NCBI GenBank assembly: GCA_903923395.1
Contig: CAIXXM010000024.1
Coordinates: 62,001 to 126,000, forward strand
Direction of reading: 5' to 3'
DNA length: 64,000 bases
Origin: an uncultured Acidobacteriia bacterium
GTDB lineage: Bacteria; Acidobacteriota; Terriglobia; Bryobacterales; Bryobacteraceae
Both the position numbers and the translations under genes were made by a program. The notes beneath the pieces are model-generated. The model did no database searches, was not told the origin of the DNA, and saw only the letters and a program-made list of their open reading frames with translations. The number at the start of each line of letters is the position of its first letter. Position 1 is the stretch's first letter. Of this stretch, positions 42,126 through 50,686 are shown in pieces.

Positions 42126-43154
42126 ATGATTACGATCAACGGGATACTGGGGGAAGGTGGAGGGCAGATTCTGCGGACATCGCTAAGTCTGTCTCTCTGC
42201 ACGGGCCAGCCGTTCCGGATCGAGAACATCAAGGCCGGGCGTCAGAAACCCGGCTTGATGCGGCAGCACTTGACGGCGGTTCTGGCAGCGGCGGAAGTCG
42301 GCGGTGCCGACGTGGAAGGTGCGGTGCTTGGCTCCCAGGCACTTACCTTCCGGCCGGGAAAAGTGCGCGCCGGGGAATATAAATTCGTCATTGGGACCGC
42401 GGGCAGCGGCACGCTGGTATTCCAAACGGTTCTGCCCGCGCTCATGATGGCGGAGGGTGCCAGTCATATTGTGGTGGAGGGCGGCACGCATAATGAAGCC
42501 GCGCCTCCGTATGACTTTCTTGTACGCAGCTTTTTGCCGCTGTTGGCTCGCATGGGGCCAAAGGTAGCTGCTGCATTCGAGCGGTACGGTTTTTATCCAG
42601 CAGGCGGCGGGCGCTTCGCGGCTTCGATTGCACCGGCACTCCGGTTGATGCAGCTGCATCTGGGGGAGCGCGGGGAAATTACGCACCGCCGCGTCCGGGC
42701 TGTGGTGGCTAACTTGCCGTATCACATCGCACAGCGCGAGGTGAAGACAGCAGCGGGCCGTTTGAACTGGGGCGAAGACAGCTTCAAAGCGGAATCGACG
42801 CGCGAGTCCAATGGTCCCGGCAATGTGGTGATGGTGGAGGTGGGCAGCGCGGAAGTAACTGAGATCTTTACCGCCTTTGGCAAGATGCAAGTAAGTGCGG
42901 AGGCGGTGGCAGATATGGCTGCCAGGGAAGCAAGGGAGTATCTTGCTTCGAAGGCCGTTGCTGCAGAGCATCTTACAGACCAGTTATTGCTGCCGATGGC
43001 CTTGGCCGGTGGCGGATCCTTTACCGCGCTGAAGTTGAACCCGCATGCCCGGACAAACATGGAGGTGATCCGCGAATTCCTGCCCGTGGAGTTCACCACG
43101 GAGGATCAGGGTGATTACCAGTTGGTGCAGGTCCAGGAGCGGCAGGCGCGCTGA
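42126..43154 (+). CDS. rtcA: RNA 3'-terminal phosphate cyclase RtcA
   Basis: This 342-aa enzyme converts an RNA 3'-phosphate into a 2',3'-cyclic phosphate with ATP, supplying a substrate for RtcB. It has the opening GEGGGQILRTSLSLS, RPGLM-like QKPGLMRQHLTAV, VEGGTHNEAAPPYDFL and the nucleophile His307 in NPHARTNMEV, equivalent to His309 in E. coli. The ATG follows AAAGGAGC by a few bases. It ends the operon; a convergent methyltransferase gene begins 38 bases further on the other strand. Confidence 0.95.
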   Translation: MITINGILGEGGGQILRTSLSLSLCTGQPFRIENIKAGRQKPGLMRQHLTAVLAAAEVGGADVEGAVLGSQALTFRPGKVRAGEYKFVIGTAGSGTLVFQTVLPALMMAEGASHIVVEGGTHNEAAPPYDFLVRSFLPLLARMGPKVAAAFERYGFYPAGGGRFAASIAPALRLMQLHLGERGEITHRRVRAVVANLPYHIAQREVKTAAGRLNWGEDSFKAESTRESNGPGNVVMVEVGSAEVTEIFTAFGKMQVSAEAVADMAAREAREYLASKAVAAEHLTDQLLLPMALAGGGSFTALKLNPHARTNMEVIREFLPVEFTTEDQGDYQLVQVQERQAR

Positions 43155-43192
43155 TTACGGACTTACTGTGAGCACGAAGTCCCAACTGTGAC

Positions 43193-44353
43193 TCATGTCG
43201 GGATTACCTCCAGTTCAATCATCCGCGAGGCATAAGCTGTCAGCAGGATCCGCACTGCTTCCTTCCTCTCCCGTTTCTTGCAGAGCACCTCTACGGGAAT
43301 GCCCTGCGGTGCGGCGTCGATGAGGGCGTTCATCATCCTGACCGCAAGGGGATGTTCCGTCTTCATCCAGGCGCCCGCCGGACCCATGAATTCATCGCCG
43401 CTGCGCTGGGCGGTTGTGGAAACCATCATCCAGGGAACGTGCTTTGCGGCGTTGCTGTGATCCAGTTCTATCTCTTCGTGACAAAGCAGCGTTTGCCGGA
43501 AGCGGCGGCCCTTCATGAAGTCCAGATATTGCTCGCGGATAATTATGTCATCGGTAAGATCCCGTAACATCTCCGCAGCATCCGGTTGGAGCACCAGATC
43601 CTGCATATCTCCGAAGTCGGCCTCCCCCAGAAACTGCAAGCCCTCCTCCGAGGCATGGTCGATGAACTGGTGAAAATACAGCGGATGATACACCTCGCCT
43701 AACTCATCGTGATAGAGCGCAAAGTCCGGACGGTGTAACCACGTGTCGGCCTCTGCCTGCAGCAACGCATGATACTCCGTGGGCCGGGCATGTGCGCCGG
43801 GCAGAAAGTCCAGCAAGGCACGGGCCTGTTCCACTCGCTCTTGCGGGTCTTCCACACCGCGCAGATGAAACTGCATCATCTCCCGGAGCATGAGGCGCAG
43901 GTGTCCGCCGGGCAGTGCGTTGTAACTTACATAAGCTACACCCTGGGGCGCAAGTAACTTCCGGATCGCAGCCATCAGCCCCGCGCGCACCGGTTCGGGA
44001 ACCCACGAGTACAAACCGTGCGCCACGATGTAATCGAACGCACCCAGGTTCTCAGGAAGCTGCAGCAAGTCCATCGCCTGCAACTGGACATTGGTGAGAC
44101 CGAGATCCCGAATCCGTTGATTCCCCCTGGCGACGGTTTCTTCCGCGAGGTCAATGCCCAGGAATTCGCTTTCCGGTGCAGCCTCTGCCATGGCGATAAG
44201 GTTTCCGCCGTCTCCCGCGGCGATCTCCAGCACGCGGCATCGTGAGTGTGGTGCCGGCTTCATGCCGAAGAGAGTGGCGATCACAGCCAGTCTGCGCGGA
44301 TGTGTTTGGGGGAAGACAGCGCCGGAGTAGGGAACAAGGTCGTATGGATTCAT
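43193..44353 (-). CDS. Class I SAM methyltransferase with C-terminal regulatory-type domain
   Basis: This 386-aa protein has the SAM-binding motif I (VLEIAAGDGGNLIAMAE), the acidic loop EFLGIDLA, NVQLQAMDL and YIVAHGLYSWVP, as in the methyltransferase-regulatory-domain family (PF10119-like) seen in Acidobacteria and cyanobacteria. The second half is helical and ends with a winged-helix-like part. The substrate is unknown. Its start overlaps the stop of the DUF2071 gene by 4 bases. It is convergent with rtcA. Confidence 0.85.
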   Translation of the reverse strand: MNPYDLVPYSGAVFPQTHPRRLAVIATLFGMKPAPHSRCRVLEIAAGDGGNLIAMAEAAPESEFLGIDLAEETVARGNQRIRDLGLTNVQLQAMDLLQLPENLGAFDYIVAHGLYSWVPEPVRAGLMAAIRKLLAPQGVAYVSYNALPGGHLRLMLREMMQFHLRGVEDPQERVEQARALLDFLPGAHARPTEYHALLQAEADTWLHRPDFALYHDELGEVYHPLYFHQFIDHASEEGLQFLGEADFGDMQDLVLQPDAAEMLRDLTDDIIIREQYLDFMKGRRFRQTLLCHEEIELDHSNAAKHVPWMMVSTTAQRSGDEFMGPAGAWMKTEHPLAVRMMNALIDAAPQGIPVEVLCKKRERKEAVRILLTAYASRMIELEVIPT

Positions 44354-45051
44354 CTGGGCTCAATTCGCTGCACCAGCCAGGCACGGACATCCAGCTCTTT
44401 GGCGAAGTGCAGTGTTTCCGGCGGGCCCTGCATGGCAATTCCCAGCCAGTCTCCCAGTGTATTCTTGCGGAACTCGGCGGCCGCGGGTTGCAGTGGCCAG
44501 GGCGTATGTGCAATCTCTCCCCTATAGATGCGCCCGCGCTTATCCGCGGAGTACAGGCAGTAGCGTTCCGTAAGCCAATGCTCGAGTGTGCCGGGCTTGG
44601 CGTGATACACCGGACCGGTAGGCATGTAAGTCGCTTCAAGAATTGCGGGCGGGGCACCGGCATGGGTCCGGATCGACGAATAGCTGTTTCCTTCCAACCG
44701 GAATGCCGCATCGAAATACGGCAGGTGGAACAGAGCACGCGCCACACGGACCGCCAGCTTCTGCCCGGCGTCCAGACTGAAGAACCAAACTCCCGGTCTG
44801 CCGCCCGTGGTCACGTAAGTGCGCAGGTTCAATTCCGGAAACGCATGCAGTCCCGGGACTTCCGGCACCCCGCGCGGCGTCACGCCTTCCATTCGGAACG
44901 GCACCACGCCCACGTAGGCTTTGCCGTCAAAGAGGTCCAACTCCAGACCGGGAGGCAGCAGCGGACGCAGGACTGCAGGGGAAACCGGCCAGTGCGCAAA
45001 AAGCAGATCGAGCCAGCGCATGCTCATCGCCCAGGGGCGCTTCATTGCCAC
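44350..45051 (-). CDS. DUF2071 (YqjF-like) protein
   Basis: This 233-aa protein matches the DUF2071 family. Typical segments are MRWLDLLFAHWPVSPAVLRPLLP, AYVGVVPFRMEGVTPRG, PELNLRTYVTTGGRPGVWFFSL and SIRTHAG. The family is related to acetoacetate decarboxylase-like beta-barrels; no catalytic lysine is certain here. It is cotranslated with the methyltransferase (4-base overlap). The function is unknown. Confidence 0.87.
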   Translation of the reverse strand: MAMKRPWAMSMRWLDLLFAHWPVSPAVLRPLLPPGLELDLFDGKAYVGVVPFRMEGVTPRGVPEVPGLHAFPELNLRTYVTTGGRPGVWFFSLDAGQKLAVRVARALFHLPYFDAAFRLEGNSYSSIRTHAGAPPAILEATYMPTGPVYHAKPGTLEHWLTERYCLYSADKRGRIYRGEIAHTPWPLQPAAAEFRKNTLGDWLGIAMQGPPETLHFAKELDVRAWLVQRIEPR

Positions 45052-45083
45052 AATGCTCTCATAGCCATAGGATGCCGCATGCG

Positions 45084-46025
45084 TCAGGGTCGTCTCTCGA
45101 TTTTCGCCGCGGGTGGTCTGGACGGAGTGCAGGGTTCCGCTTGGGGTGCGCTGCCGCTGCCCTCCAATTTCACGAACTCGCGGTCGAATTCAGCTTCCAG
45201 AATCAGTTCCGCAGCGGCCGAGCCCAGATGGCCGAAGCCCGTGGTTAGCCAATCTCCACCCGGGCGGCAAATTGCTTTCAGCCCGGTGCGAAGCCGCAGT
45301 TCACCGGAGTAAGTCACCTGCAAGCCTGGGGATTGGCTGTCGCGCCCGAGGTCCGGGTGCCTGATGGGCTCGGCTTTCGTGCGTCTGCCTGTCAAGGGCC
45401 AGGTCGAGTCACTGGTATAGTCCGCTGAACCCAGGTGGAGCAGTACCGGCCAACGGTAGCCGTCCGTGACGAACTCCCCGCGGCAGGTGCCATAAAGCCA
45501 CGAACCCTCATGCCCCGCCGACTGATAGCCACGTACTGCGATCCGCTTTCCCTGCCACGCGGTCAGGTTCTGAAATAAGTCGCAGATCGGGATGACGGGC
45601 AATTGGTCCGGGTCAGGCAGCTCTTGAATGGAAATCGCATCCACCCGTGACACTTGCAGTGCGGCGGGGAATTCCGTATCGCGGGAGAGTTCTAAGCGGC
45701 CTTGCAAACTGGCGGACGCCGAAAACCAGCGGCCTTCTTTGCGGAGCTTGCTGACTTTCGCCCGGGCTTCATTCCATTGCTGTAAATCGCCGGGGGGAAG
45801 CTGGAGTTCGATTGCAATCGGGCGCTCCGAATGCTCCTCGACCAGCCGGAAGTCACAATACTTTGACCCAAGTACTGTTACATCTGCGGACAGGATCAAT
45901 TCATCCTGCACGGTGACCGGCTTGCCGTCGAAGGTCCTGGCGTTCTTCAGCAGCGAGCATACTGTCTCCTCCGCCGCCGCTGCCGTTGCTGCCAGAAACC
46001 ACAACGCGAAGAGTCTTGCCAACAT
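45084..46025 (-). CDS. Secreted protein of unknown function with two similar beta domains
   Basis: This 313-aa protein has a clear signal peptide (LFALWFLAATAAAAEE). It holds two related units: CSLLKNARTFDGKPVTVQ with SKYCDFRLVEE at residues 22-100, and CDLFQNLTAWQGKRIAVRG with GTCRGEFVTDGYRW at about 148-205. Each begins with a cysteine and a helix, then a barrel-like KPVTV / KRIAV strand, similar to OB-like domains common in acidobacterial proteins. I cannot name a family. The gene is 20 bases after the GNAT gene on the same strand. Confidence 0.6.
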   Translation of the reverse strand: MLARLFALWFLAATAAAAEETVCSLLKNARTFDGKPVTVQDELILSADVTVLGSKYCDFRLVEEHSERPIAIELQLPPGDLQQWNEARAKVSKLRKEGRWFSASASLQGRLELSRDTEFPAALQVSRVDAISIQELPDPDQLPVIPICDLFQNLTAWQGKRIAVRGYQSAGHEGSWLYGTCRGEFVTDGYRWPVLLHLGSADYTSDSTWPLTGRRTKAEPIRHPDLGRDSQSPGLQVTYSGELRLRTGLKAICRPGGDWLTTGFGHLGSAAAELILEAEFDREFVKLEGSGSAPQAEPCTPSRPPAAKIERRP

Positions 46026-46045
46026 ACCTGAGATCGTAACCCGGA

Positions 46046-46987
46046 TCAGTCTGCTTCCCAGACATAAGCATGGAAATCATGGCTCCGCCGGAACCCGCAC
46101 GATTCATAGAGCAGGAGCGCCGCGGTATTTGACACGGTGACGGTGAGACTGATCTTCTTGCTGCCGTACGCCACCAGCACGTTGATGGATTGCTGGAGCA
46201 GTTCCAGTCCAAGACCGCTTCGCTGGGCGGACGGGATGATACAGAGCTGGGAGATATGGCCGGTGCCTTCGGAAACAAAGCTCGCCATCACCAGACCCAC
46301 CGCCGCGCCGGAGGAGCGGTCCACCGCCAGGAAAGATGCGGGTGCGAAGAAAGCTCCACAGCCGGGATACTCCAGCAGGTTCTGTATAAACTTCCGGGAG
46401 CCCGCCAAGGTCCGGTACTGATCATTGATCTGCGCATCGACGTGACCCTGATAGGCCATGGACATCACGCTGGCTGCGGCATCCAGGTGGTAGGGGGACC
46501 AGTGATCCATGCGGACATTGAGCCGCGAAAGGGGCGGGAAGGCCGGAACGGGGTCAGCCAGGAACATCAGCGTGCGTTCGTAGAGGCGGAGAAAGCGTTC
46601 CCGCTGAATCGCCCGTGCGGATGCCGTCTCCACCGTCATCAACTGGCTTTCGATGCGGCGCACCGAGGGCGCGCGCAGAATGTCGTCGAGCATGGCATGG
46701 AATAGCCGCAATTCATTGTCTGCGCCGCGCCAGGGCGGACGGACGTAGAGATTTCCAATGACTGCCTTCCCGTCATCGACCACGGAATAGCCATAACCGG
46801 CAACTTCGCCGCGGTCCAGCAGGGCTGCGCCATCGAGCGCCCGCATCCGCGTGTACTTGCGGACGAGGTCGGCGGTCTGACTAAAGTCCCAGTCCATGGT
46901 GGCAAGCCACTCGGCGCACTCCTCCAGAAGTACCGGGGAGATTTTCTGCTCTGTGATTTCGTGGAGGTCGGTGAGTTCGGGCCCCAT
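46046..46987 (-). CDS. GNAT-family acetyltransferase with two domains
   Basis: This 313-aa protein has a clear C-terminal GNAT domain: ISQLCIIPSAQRSGLGLELL (acetyl-CoA binding R/Q-x-x-G-x-G/A-like) and TVTVSNTAALLLYESCGF near residue 290. The N-terminal half (AGYGYSVVDDGKAVIGNLYV, then helices) looks like a second, weaker GNAT fold. The substrate is unknown. It begins 3 bases after the stop of thrB and ends 20 bases before the secreted protein, so these genes may form one unit. The family call is firm for the C-terminal half. Confidence 0.83.
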   Translation of the reverse strand: MGPELTDLHEITEQKISPVLLEECAEWLATMDWDFSQTADLVRKYTRMRALDGAALLDRGEVAGYGYSVVDDGKAVIGNLYVRPPWRGADNELRLFHAMLDDILRAPSVRRIESQLMTVETASARAIQRERFLRLYERTLMFLADPVPAFPPLSRLNVRMDHWSPYHLDAAASVMSMAYQGHVDAQINDQYRTLAGSRKFIQNLLEYPGCGAFFAPASFLAVDRSSGAAVGLVMASFVSEGTGHISQLCIIPSAQRSGLGLELLQQSINVLVAYGSKKISLTVTVSNTAALLLYESCGFRRSHDFHAYVWEAD

Positions 46988-46990
46988 CCG

Positions 46991-47890
46991 TTAGAACACT
47001 TGGAGACCTTCAGTTGGGATCGGGGCCGCCACCAGTTCGGTGGTGAATCCGTTCATCGCAAAGATCTGGCGGACCAGATCGCAGACCTCTTCGTGTTTCC
47101 GCTCATAGAGCACGAGCACGGAAGGGCCGGCGCCGGAGAGAACGCAGCCGAGCAAGCCGGGGGCACGCAGGCGGAGAATCTCCGCGAGACCAGGCACCAG
47201 CTTGGACCGGTAGGGCTGGTGGATGCGGTCTTCGAGCGCCAGGGGAAATGCGCTCAGATCGCCGGTGGCAAGCCCCGCCACCAAAAGACTGACCCGTTGC
47301 AGGTTGTGGATCACGTCGGCGCGGGTGTAGGTATCCGGCAGCACGGCGCGCGATTCCTTGGTGGGCAGGTTGTAATTCGGGACCACGACGGCGGCCCGCA
47401 GTTTTTCCGGCACCGGAAGTTTGATGGAGCGGGTCATGCCGCCGCTATCCACGGCGCTGGCGACGATCGAGCCGAAAATGCAAGCCGAAACGTTATCCGG
47501 ATGGCCCTCAATACGAACGGCTTCATCCAGAATCCGACCGGACTTCCAGGAGAGTTGCAGTAACTGATTCGCGATCGCGACGCCCGCGACAATAGCCGCG
47601 GCGCTGGAACCCAGTCCCTTGCCGAGCGGAATGTCGTTTTGGATTTCCAGGGCGAAGGGCGGCAGGTCCCGGTTGCAGCGTGCCGCAACAGCCTGCGCAG
47701 TAGTGAGGATCAGGTTGGATTCGTTGGCGGGAATGAATTGCGCATCACGTCCGGACACCGTTACTGTGAGCTTCTGTGCGGGGGAAATCCTGCAAGTCAG
47801 GTAGACGGAGAGTGCGACGCCGAGGCTGTCGAAGCCAGGGCCGAGATTAGCGCTGGAGCCGGGAACTTTTACCGTGGTCGGAAGTGTCAA
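46991..47890 (-). CDS. thrB: Homoserine kinase
   Basis: This GHMP kinase phosphorylates homoserine with ATP in threonine synthesis. Marks are VKVPGSSANLGPGFDSLG at the N-terminus, the GHMP phosphate loop IPLGKGLGSSAAAIVA, GHPDNVSACIFG, and LSGAGPSVLVLYE near the C-terminus. I placed the start at a TTG (47890), giving 299 aa, because the family normally begins just before the KVPGSSANLG segment. A longer frame with ATG at 48001 would add 37 residues without family similarity and would overlap the divergent small gene by 39 bases. Confidence 0.9.
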   Translation of the reverse strand: MTLPTTVKVPGSSANLGPGFDSLGVALSVYLTCRISPAQKLTVTVSGRDAQFIPANESNLILTTAQAVAARCNRDLPPFALEIQNDIPLGKGLGSSAAAIVAGVAIANQLLQLSWKSGRILDEAVRIEGHPDNVSACIFGSIVASAVDSGGMTRSIKLPVPEKLRAAVVVPNYNLPTKESRAVLPDTYTRADVIHNLQRVSLLVAGLATGDLSAFPLALEDRIHQPYRSKLVPGLAEILRLRAPGLLGCVLSGAGPSVLVLYERKHEEVCDLVRQIFAMNGFTTELVAAPIPTEGLQVF

Positions 47891-47962
47891 TCTGCCATTA
47901 TGATAGCTGCTTGCCCCGCATTCAATCGGCTGGGCGGTTATTCTGAGGCTGTCGCGAAAATA

Positions 47963-48268
47963 ATGCAGGAAAAACGATACCTTTGCTCCGACTTGATGCA
48001 AATTCGCGGCACCGGCGGCTGGTCGGGCTGGGCGAATTTGGAAGAGATCTGGACGACGGGTGCTGTTCTGGACTCAGAAATTGCTATTCCAGTGGGAGAA
48101 AAACTGCTGCTCAGGAAGGGAAAGAGCAAGTTGTGGGCAGAGGTGCTGGTTTCTGAACGGCAGGAATTCGGGTTCCGGACGGAGCTGAAGTTTATCTTTG
48201 ACTACGTGTGGTCGAAGGAGAAGTTTGAGCCGGATCACTTGTTGGATCCGGCTTCGGTGGGAAGTTAG
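47963..48268 (+). CDS. Small conserved-looking protein, PilZ-like, unknown function
   Basis: This 101-aa protein begins MQEKRYLCSDLMQI and has GWANLEEIWTTGAVL, which resembles PilZ-type domains whose (N/D)xSxxG motif is replaced by NLEEIW. The rest is beta-rich and ends in an acidic tail. No c-di-GMP-binding RxxxR motif is visible. It is divergent from thrB. A long hairpin follows its stop. The function is unknown. Confidence 0.55.
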   Translation: MQEKRYLCSDLMQIRGTGGWSGWANLEEIWTTGAVLDSEIAIPVGEKLLLRKGKSKLWAEVLVSERQEFGFRTELKFIFDYVWSKEKFEPDHLLDPASVGS

Positions 48269-48271
48269 CTA

Positions 48272-48341
48272 GCCGGCAAAGGCCGGGGCGGCCTCATGAC
48301 ATACAAGCATTCGCCGCCGCCCCGAGGTCCGTTTTGCCGGC
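48272..48341 (+). terminator. Long two-part hairpin after the PilZ-like gene
   Basis: GCCGGCAAA (48272-48280) pairs with TTTGCCGGC (48333-48341), and inside it CGGGGCGGC (48284-48292) pairs with GCCGCCCCG (48316-48324). The terminal loop is 23 bases. It begins 4 bases after the stop codon. No T-run follows, so a terminator is plausible but a structured RNA cannot be excluded. Confidence 0.5.
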
Positions 48342-48462
48342 GAATACTTAGGAGATGTTCGTGCGCCATTCTGGCGCGCGTGCCCAGGCAAAGACAACTT
48401 CCCGCAACAGGCGGTGTATTCATCCACTTCCGTGGCCGGCCAACATCACGACTGATTGTGAC

Positions 48463-48489
48463 TGATTATTCCAGACATTGGAATAATCA
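48463..48489 (-). terminator. Perfect 11-bp inverted repeat downstream of frr
   Basis: TGATTATTCCA and TGGAATAATCA are exact complements around a 5-base loop. It lies 24 bases beyond the stop of frr on the minus strand. It could end the rpsB-tsf-pyrH-frr transcript, although a T-tract is missing. An operator site is an alternative. Confidence 0.5.
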
Positions 48490-48512
48490 CCATTCTTGTG
48501 TGAAGCACTCCG

Positions 48513-49118
48513 CTAGCGGATGTCGAGGATGTCTTTTTCTTTGACTTTGACGGCTGCATCGAGTTTCGCAATGTAGCTGTCGGTCATCTTTTGCATTTCG
48601 TCCAGTGCGCGGCGCTCTTCGTCTTCTGAGACCTTTTTGTCCTTGACCAGCTTCTTGAAGTGGTCATTGGCATCGCGGCGGACGTTTCGGATGGCAACAC
48701 GGTGATCTTCGGCAACACCGCTCAGCTTCTTGACAAGTTCCTTGCGGCGCTCTTCATTGAGCGGGGGGATGGGGATGCGGATGACGCGGCCGTCGTTCGC
48801 GGGGTTGACGCCCAGTTCCGCGGCGCGGATGGCCTTTTCAATCGCGGCGATTTGGGTGACATCCCAAGGCTGCACGGTGATCTGGCCGGGTTCCGGCACG
48901 CCGAGGTTGGCGAGCTGGTTCACGGGGGTCGGGGTGCCGTAGTAGTCGACACGGACATTGTCGAGCAGGTTGATGTTGGCACGTCCGGTCCGGATGGTGG
49001 ACATGTTGTGCTGCAGGTCGCTCAAGGCCTTTTCCATGCGGGTCTTGGCATTCGCCTCGACGTCTTTCACCGTGGCAAAGGGGCTGTTCGATGTTGCGGG
49101 AGCAGGATCGTTTTTCAT
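48513..49118 (-). CDS. frr: Ribosome recycling factor
   Basis: This 201-aa protein splits post-termination ribosomes with EF-G. Signatures are MEKALSDLQHNMSTIRTGRAN, VDYYGTPTPVNQLANLGVPEPG, IPPLNEERRKELVKKL and VRRDANDHFKKL. It has about 15 more N-terminal residues than the usual 185, so translation might start internally. No clear ribosome site precedes the first ATG. It is 15 bases after pyrH, in the usual rpsB-tsf-pyrH-frr order. Confidence 0.96.
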   Translation of the reverse strand: MKNDPAPATSNSPFATVKDVEANAKTRMEKALSDLQHNMSTIRTGRANINLLDNVRVDYYGTPTPVNQLANLGVPEPGQITVQPWDVTQIAAIEKAIRAAELGVNPANDGRVIRIPIPPLNEERRKELVKKLSGVAEDHRVAIRNVRRDANDHFKKLVKDKKVSEDEERRALDEMQKMTDSYIAKLDAAVKVKEKDILDIR

Positions 49119-49133
49119 GATTCAGTCTGTGAT

Positions 49134-49841
49134 TCAGCAAATAATGGTGCCGACTGCTTCGCCGGTCGCCATTCGCATTATATTGCCGGGCGTGTTGAGA
49201 TTGAAAACCTGAATGGGAAGCTTGTTGTCGCGGCACATGGCAATCGAGGTTGCATCCATGACGGCGAGCTGTTTGGTCAGGACCTCAGTGTATTCCACGG
49301 TCTTGAACATGACAGCGTCCGTGTGCTTCATCGGGTCTTTGTCGTAGACGCCATCCACCTTGGTGGCTTTGGCAATGACCTGGGCTTTGATTTCCAAAGC
49401 GCGCAGGGTTGCGGCAGTATCGGTGGAGAAGTAGGGGTTGGAGGTGCCCGCGGCAAAGATGACGATGCGGCCTTTTTCAAGATGCCGGATGGCGCGGCGG
49501 CGGATGTAAGGCTCCGCGACCTGATGCATCTGGATGGCGGACATGACACGCGTGTGCTGGCCCATCTGCTCCAGAGCATCCTGGAACGCGAGCGAGTTGA
49601 TCACCGTGGCAAGCATGCCCATGTGATCCCCCGTGACGCGGTCCATCTTCTTTGCGGCGAGAGCAATACCCCGGAAGATATTGCCCCCGCCAATCACGAC
49701 TCCGACCTGGATGCCGGCCTGTGCGACGGCGGCCACTTCGGCTGCAAGACTCTTCACCTTGTCGGCGTCCAGCCCAAAAGACTGGGGCCCCGCGAGTGCT
49801 TCACCGCTCAGCTTCAGTAAGATCCGTTCGTATTTGGCCAT
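49134..49841 (-). CDS. pyrH: UMP kinase
   Basis: This 235-aa amino-acid-kinase-fold enzyme phosphorylates UMP to UDP. It begins [15 protein letters not shown], and has [48 protein letters not shown] and VDGVYDKDP. The ATG has AGGA at 6 bases upstream. It lies 29 bases after tsf. Length and motifs are complete. Confidence 0.97.
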   Translation of the reverse strand: MAKYERILLKLSGEALAGPQSFGLDADKVKSLAAEVAAVAQAGIQVGVVIGGGNIFRGIALAAKKMDRVTGDHMGMLATVINSLAFQDALEQMGQHTRVMSAIQMHQVAEPYIRRRAIRHLEKGRIVIFAAGTSNPYFSTDTAATLRALEIKAQVIAKATKVDGVYDKDPMKHTDAVMFKTVEYTEVLTKQLAVMDATSIAMCRDNKLPIQVFNLNTPGNIMRMATGEAVGTIIC

Positions 49842-49870
49842 TCGATTCCTGATCGGTTGGAATTAAGTTG

Positions 49871-50497
49871 CTATTCAGCAGCGGGCGTTTCAGCCGGGGC
49901 AGAGCCGCCGACCTTAAAGCGGACAAAACGCGACACTGAGATATTTTCACCAAGCTTGGCGATCTTGTTCTTCACCAGTTGTTCGATGGTGACGGTGTTG
50001 TCCTTCACGAAGGGCTGCTCATAGAGGCAGACTTCTTCGTAGAACTTGGCCATGCGGCCTTCGGTGATCTTTTCGATCATCTTTTCCGGCTTGCCTTCGT
50101 TGAGTGCGCGGCCCTTTTGGATGTCGCGTTCCTTCTCAATGGCTTCCGGGGTCACGTCTTCGCGCTTGACGAACTGCGGATCCGCGGCAGCAATGTGCAT
50201 TGCCAGATCACGAACCAGTTCCTGGAAGTCGTCGGTGCGGGCCACGAAGTCGGATTCACAATTCACTTCCACGAGCACGCCGAGCTGGGCGCCGGGGTGA
50301 ATATACGTCCCGATGGTGCCCTGCTGGGTGGTGCGGGAGGACTTCTTGTCGGCAGCTGCCTGGCCGCGCTTGCGAAGAACAACCACAGCCGCTTCAATAT
50401 CGCCGTTTGCTTCGGTGAGTGCCTTTTTGCACTCCATCATGCCGGCGCCGGTGCGCTCACGGAGCTCTTTAACCAACTGTGCAGTAATTTCCGCCAT
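49871..50497 (-). CDS. tsf: Elongation factor Ts, short form
   Basis: This 208-aa nucleotide-exchange factor for EF-Tu begins with the family mark [22 protein letters not shown], then [28 protein letters not shown] and [16 protein letters not shown]. It is shorter than the E. coli protein (283 aa) and close to the Thermus form of about 196 aa. I chose the ATG at 50497, since upstream in-frame residues do not belong to the family. It follows rpsB by 189 bases. Confidence 0.96.
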   Translation of the reverse strand: MAEITAQLVKELRERTGAGMMECKKALTEANGDIEAAVVVLRKRGQAAADKKSSRTTQQGTIGTYIHPGAQLGVLVEVNCESDFVARTDDFQELVRDLAMHIAAADPQFVKREDVTPEAIEKERDIQKGRALNEGKPEKMIEKITEGRMAKFYEEVCLYEQPFVKDNTVTIEQLVKNKIAKLGENISVSRFVRFKVGGSAPAETPAAE

Positions 50498-50627
50498 AAC
50501 TTTAATTTCTTTCGAATCCCTTCTACTCACGCGCACAACAGACTCGCCAGCCGCGATCCATAAACCACCGCTGCCTTCCAAGCCATCGCGACGCGGACGG
50601 CGGCTTGTGCGCTTCTTTACACACACA

Positions 50628-50647
50628 CGGGCGGCTTTCGCCGCCCG
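50628..50647 (-). terminator. GC-rich hairpin between rpsB and tsf
   Basis: CGGGCGGC and GCCGCCCG are exact complements around a 4-base loop. Next to it on the minus strand is a GTGTGTGTGT run. It has no T-tract, so it may be an attenuator or processing site in the rpsB-tsf mRNA instead of a full stop. Confidence 0.4.
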
Positions 50648-50686
50648 CATCATTCTTTAACCGTCGTAACCCGCTTGAAACCGAAA

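Larger units (their letters stand above)
48269..48512. other. Intergenic region with three inverted repeats, no gene
   Basis: No protein-coding gene is supported in these 244 bases between the small PilZ-like gene and frr. It holds the long hairpin 48272-48341, a short GCGCCA-TTC-TGGCGC hairpin at 48363-48377, a tandem GACTGATT, and the perfect palindrome 48463-48489. The two genes are convergent, so terminators for both are expected here. Confidence 0.6.
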
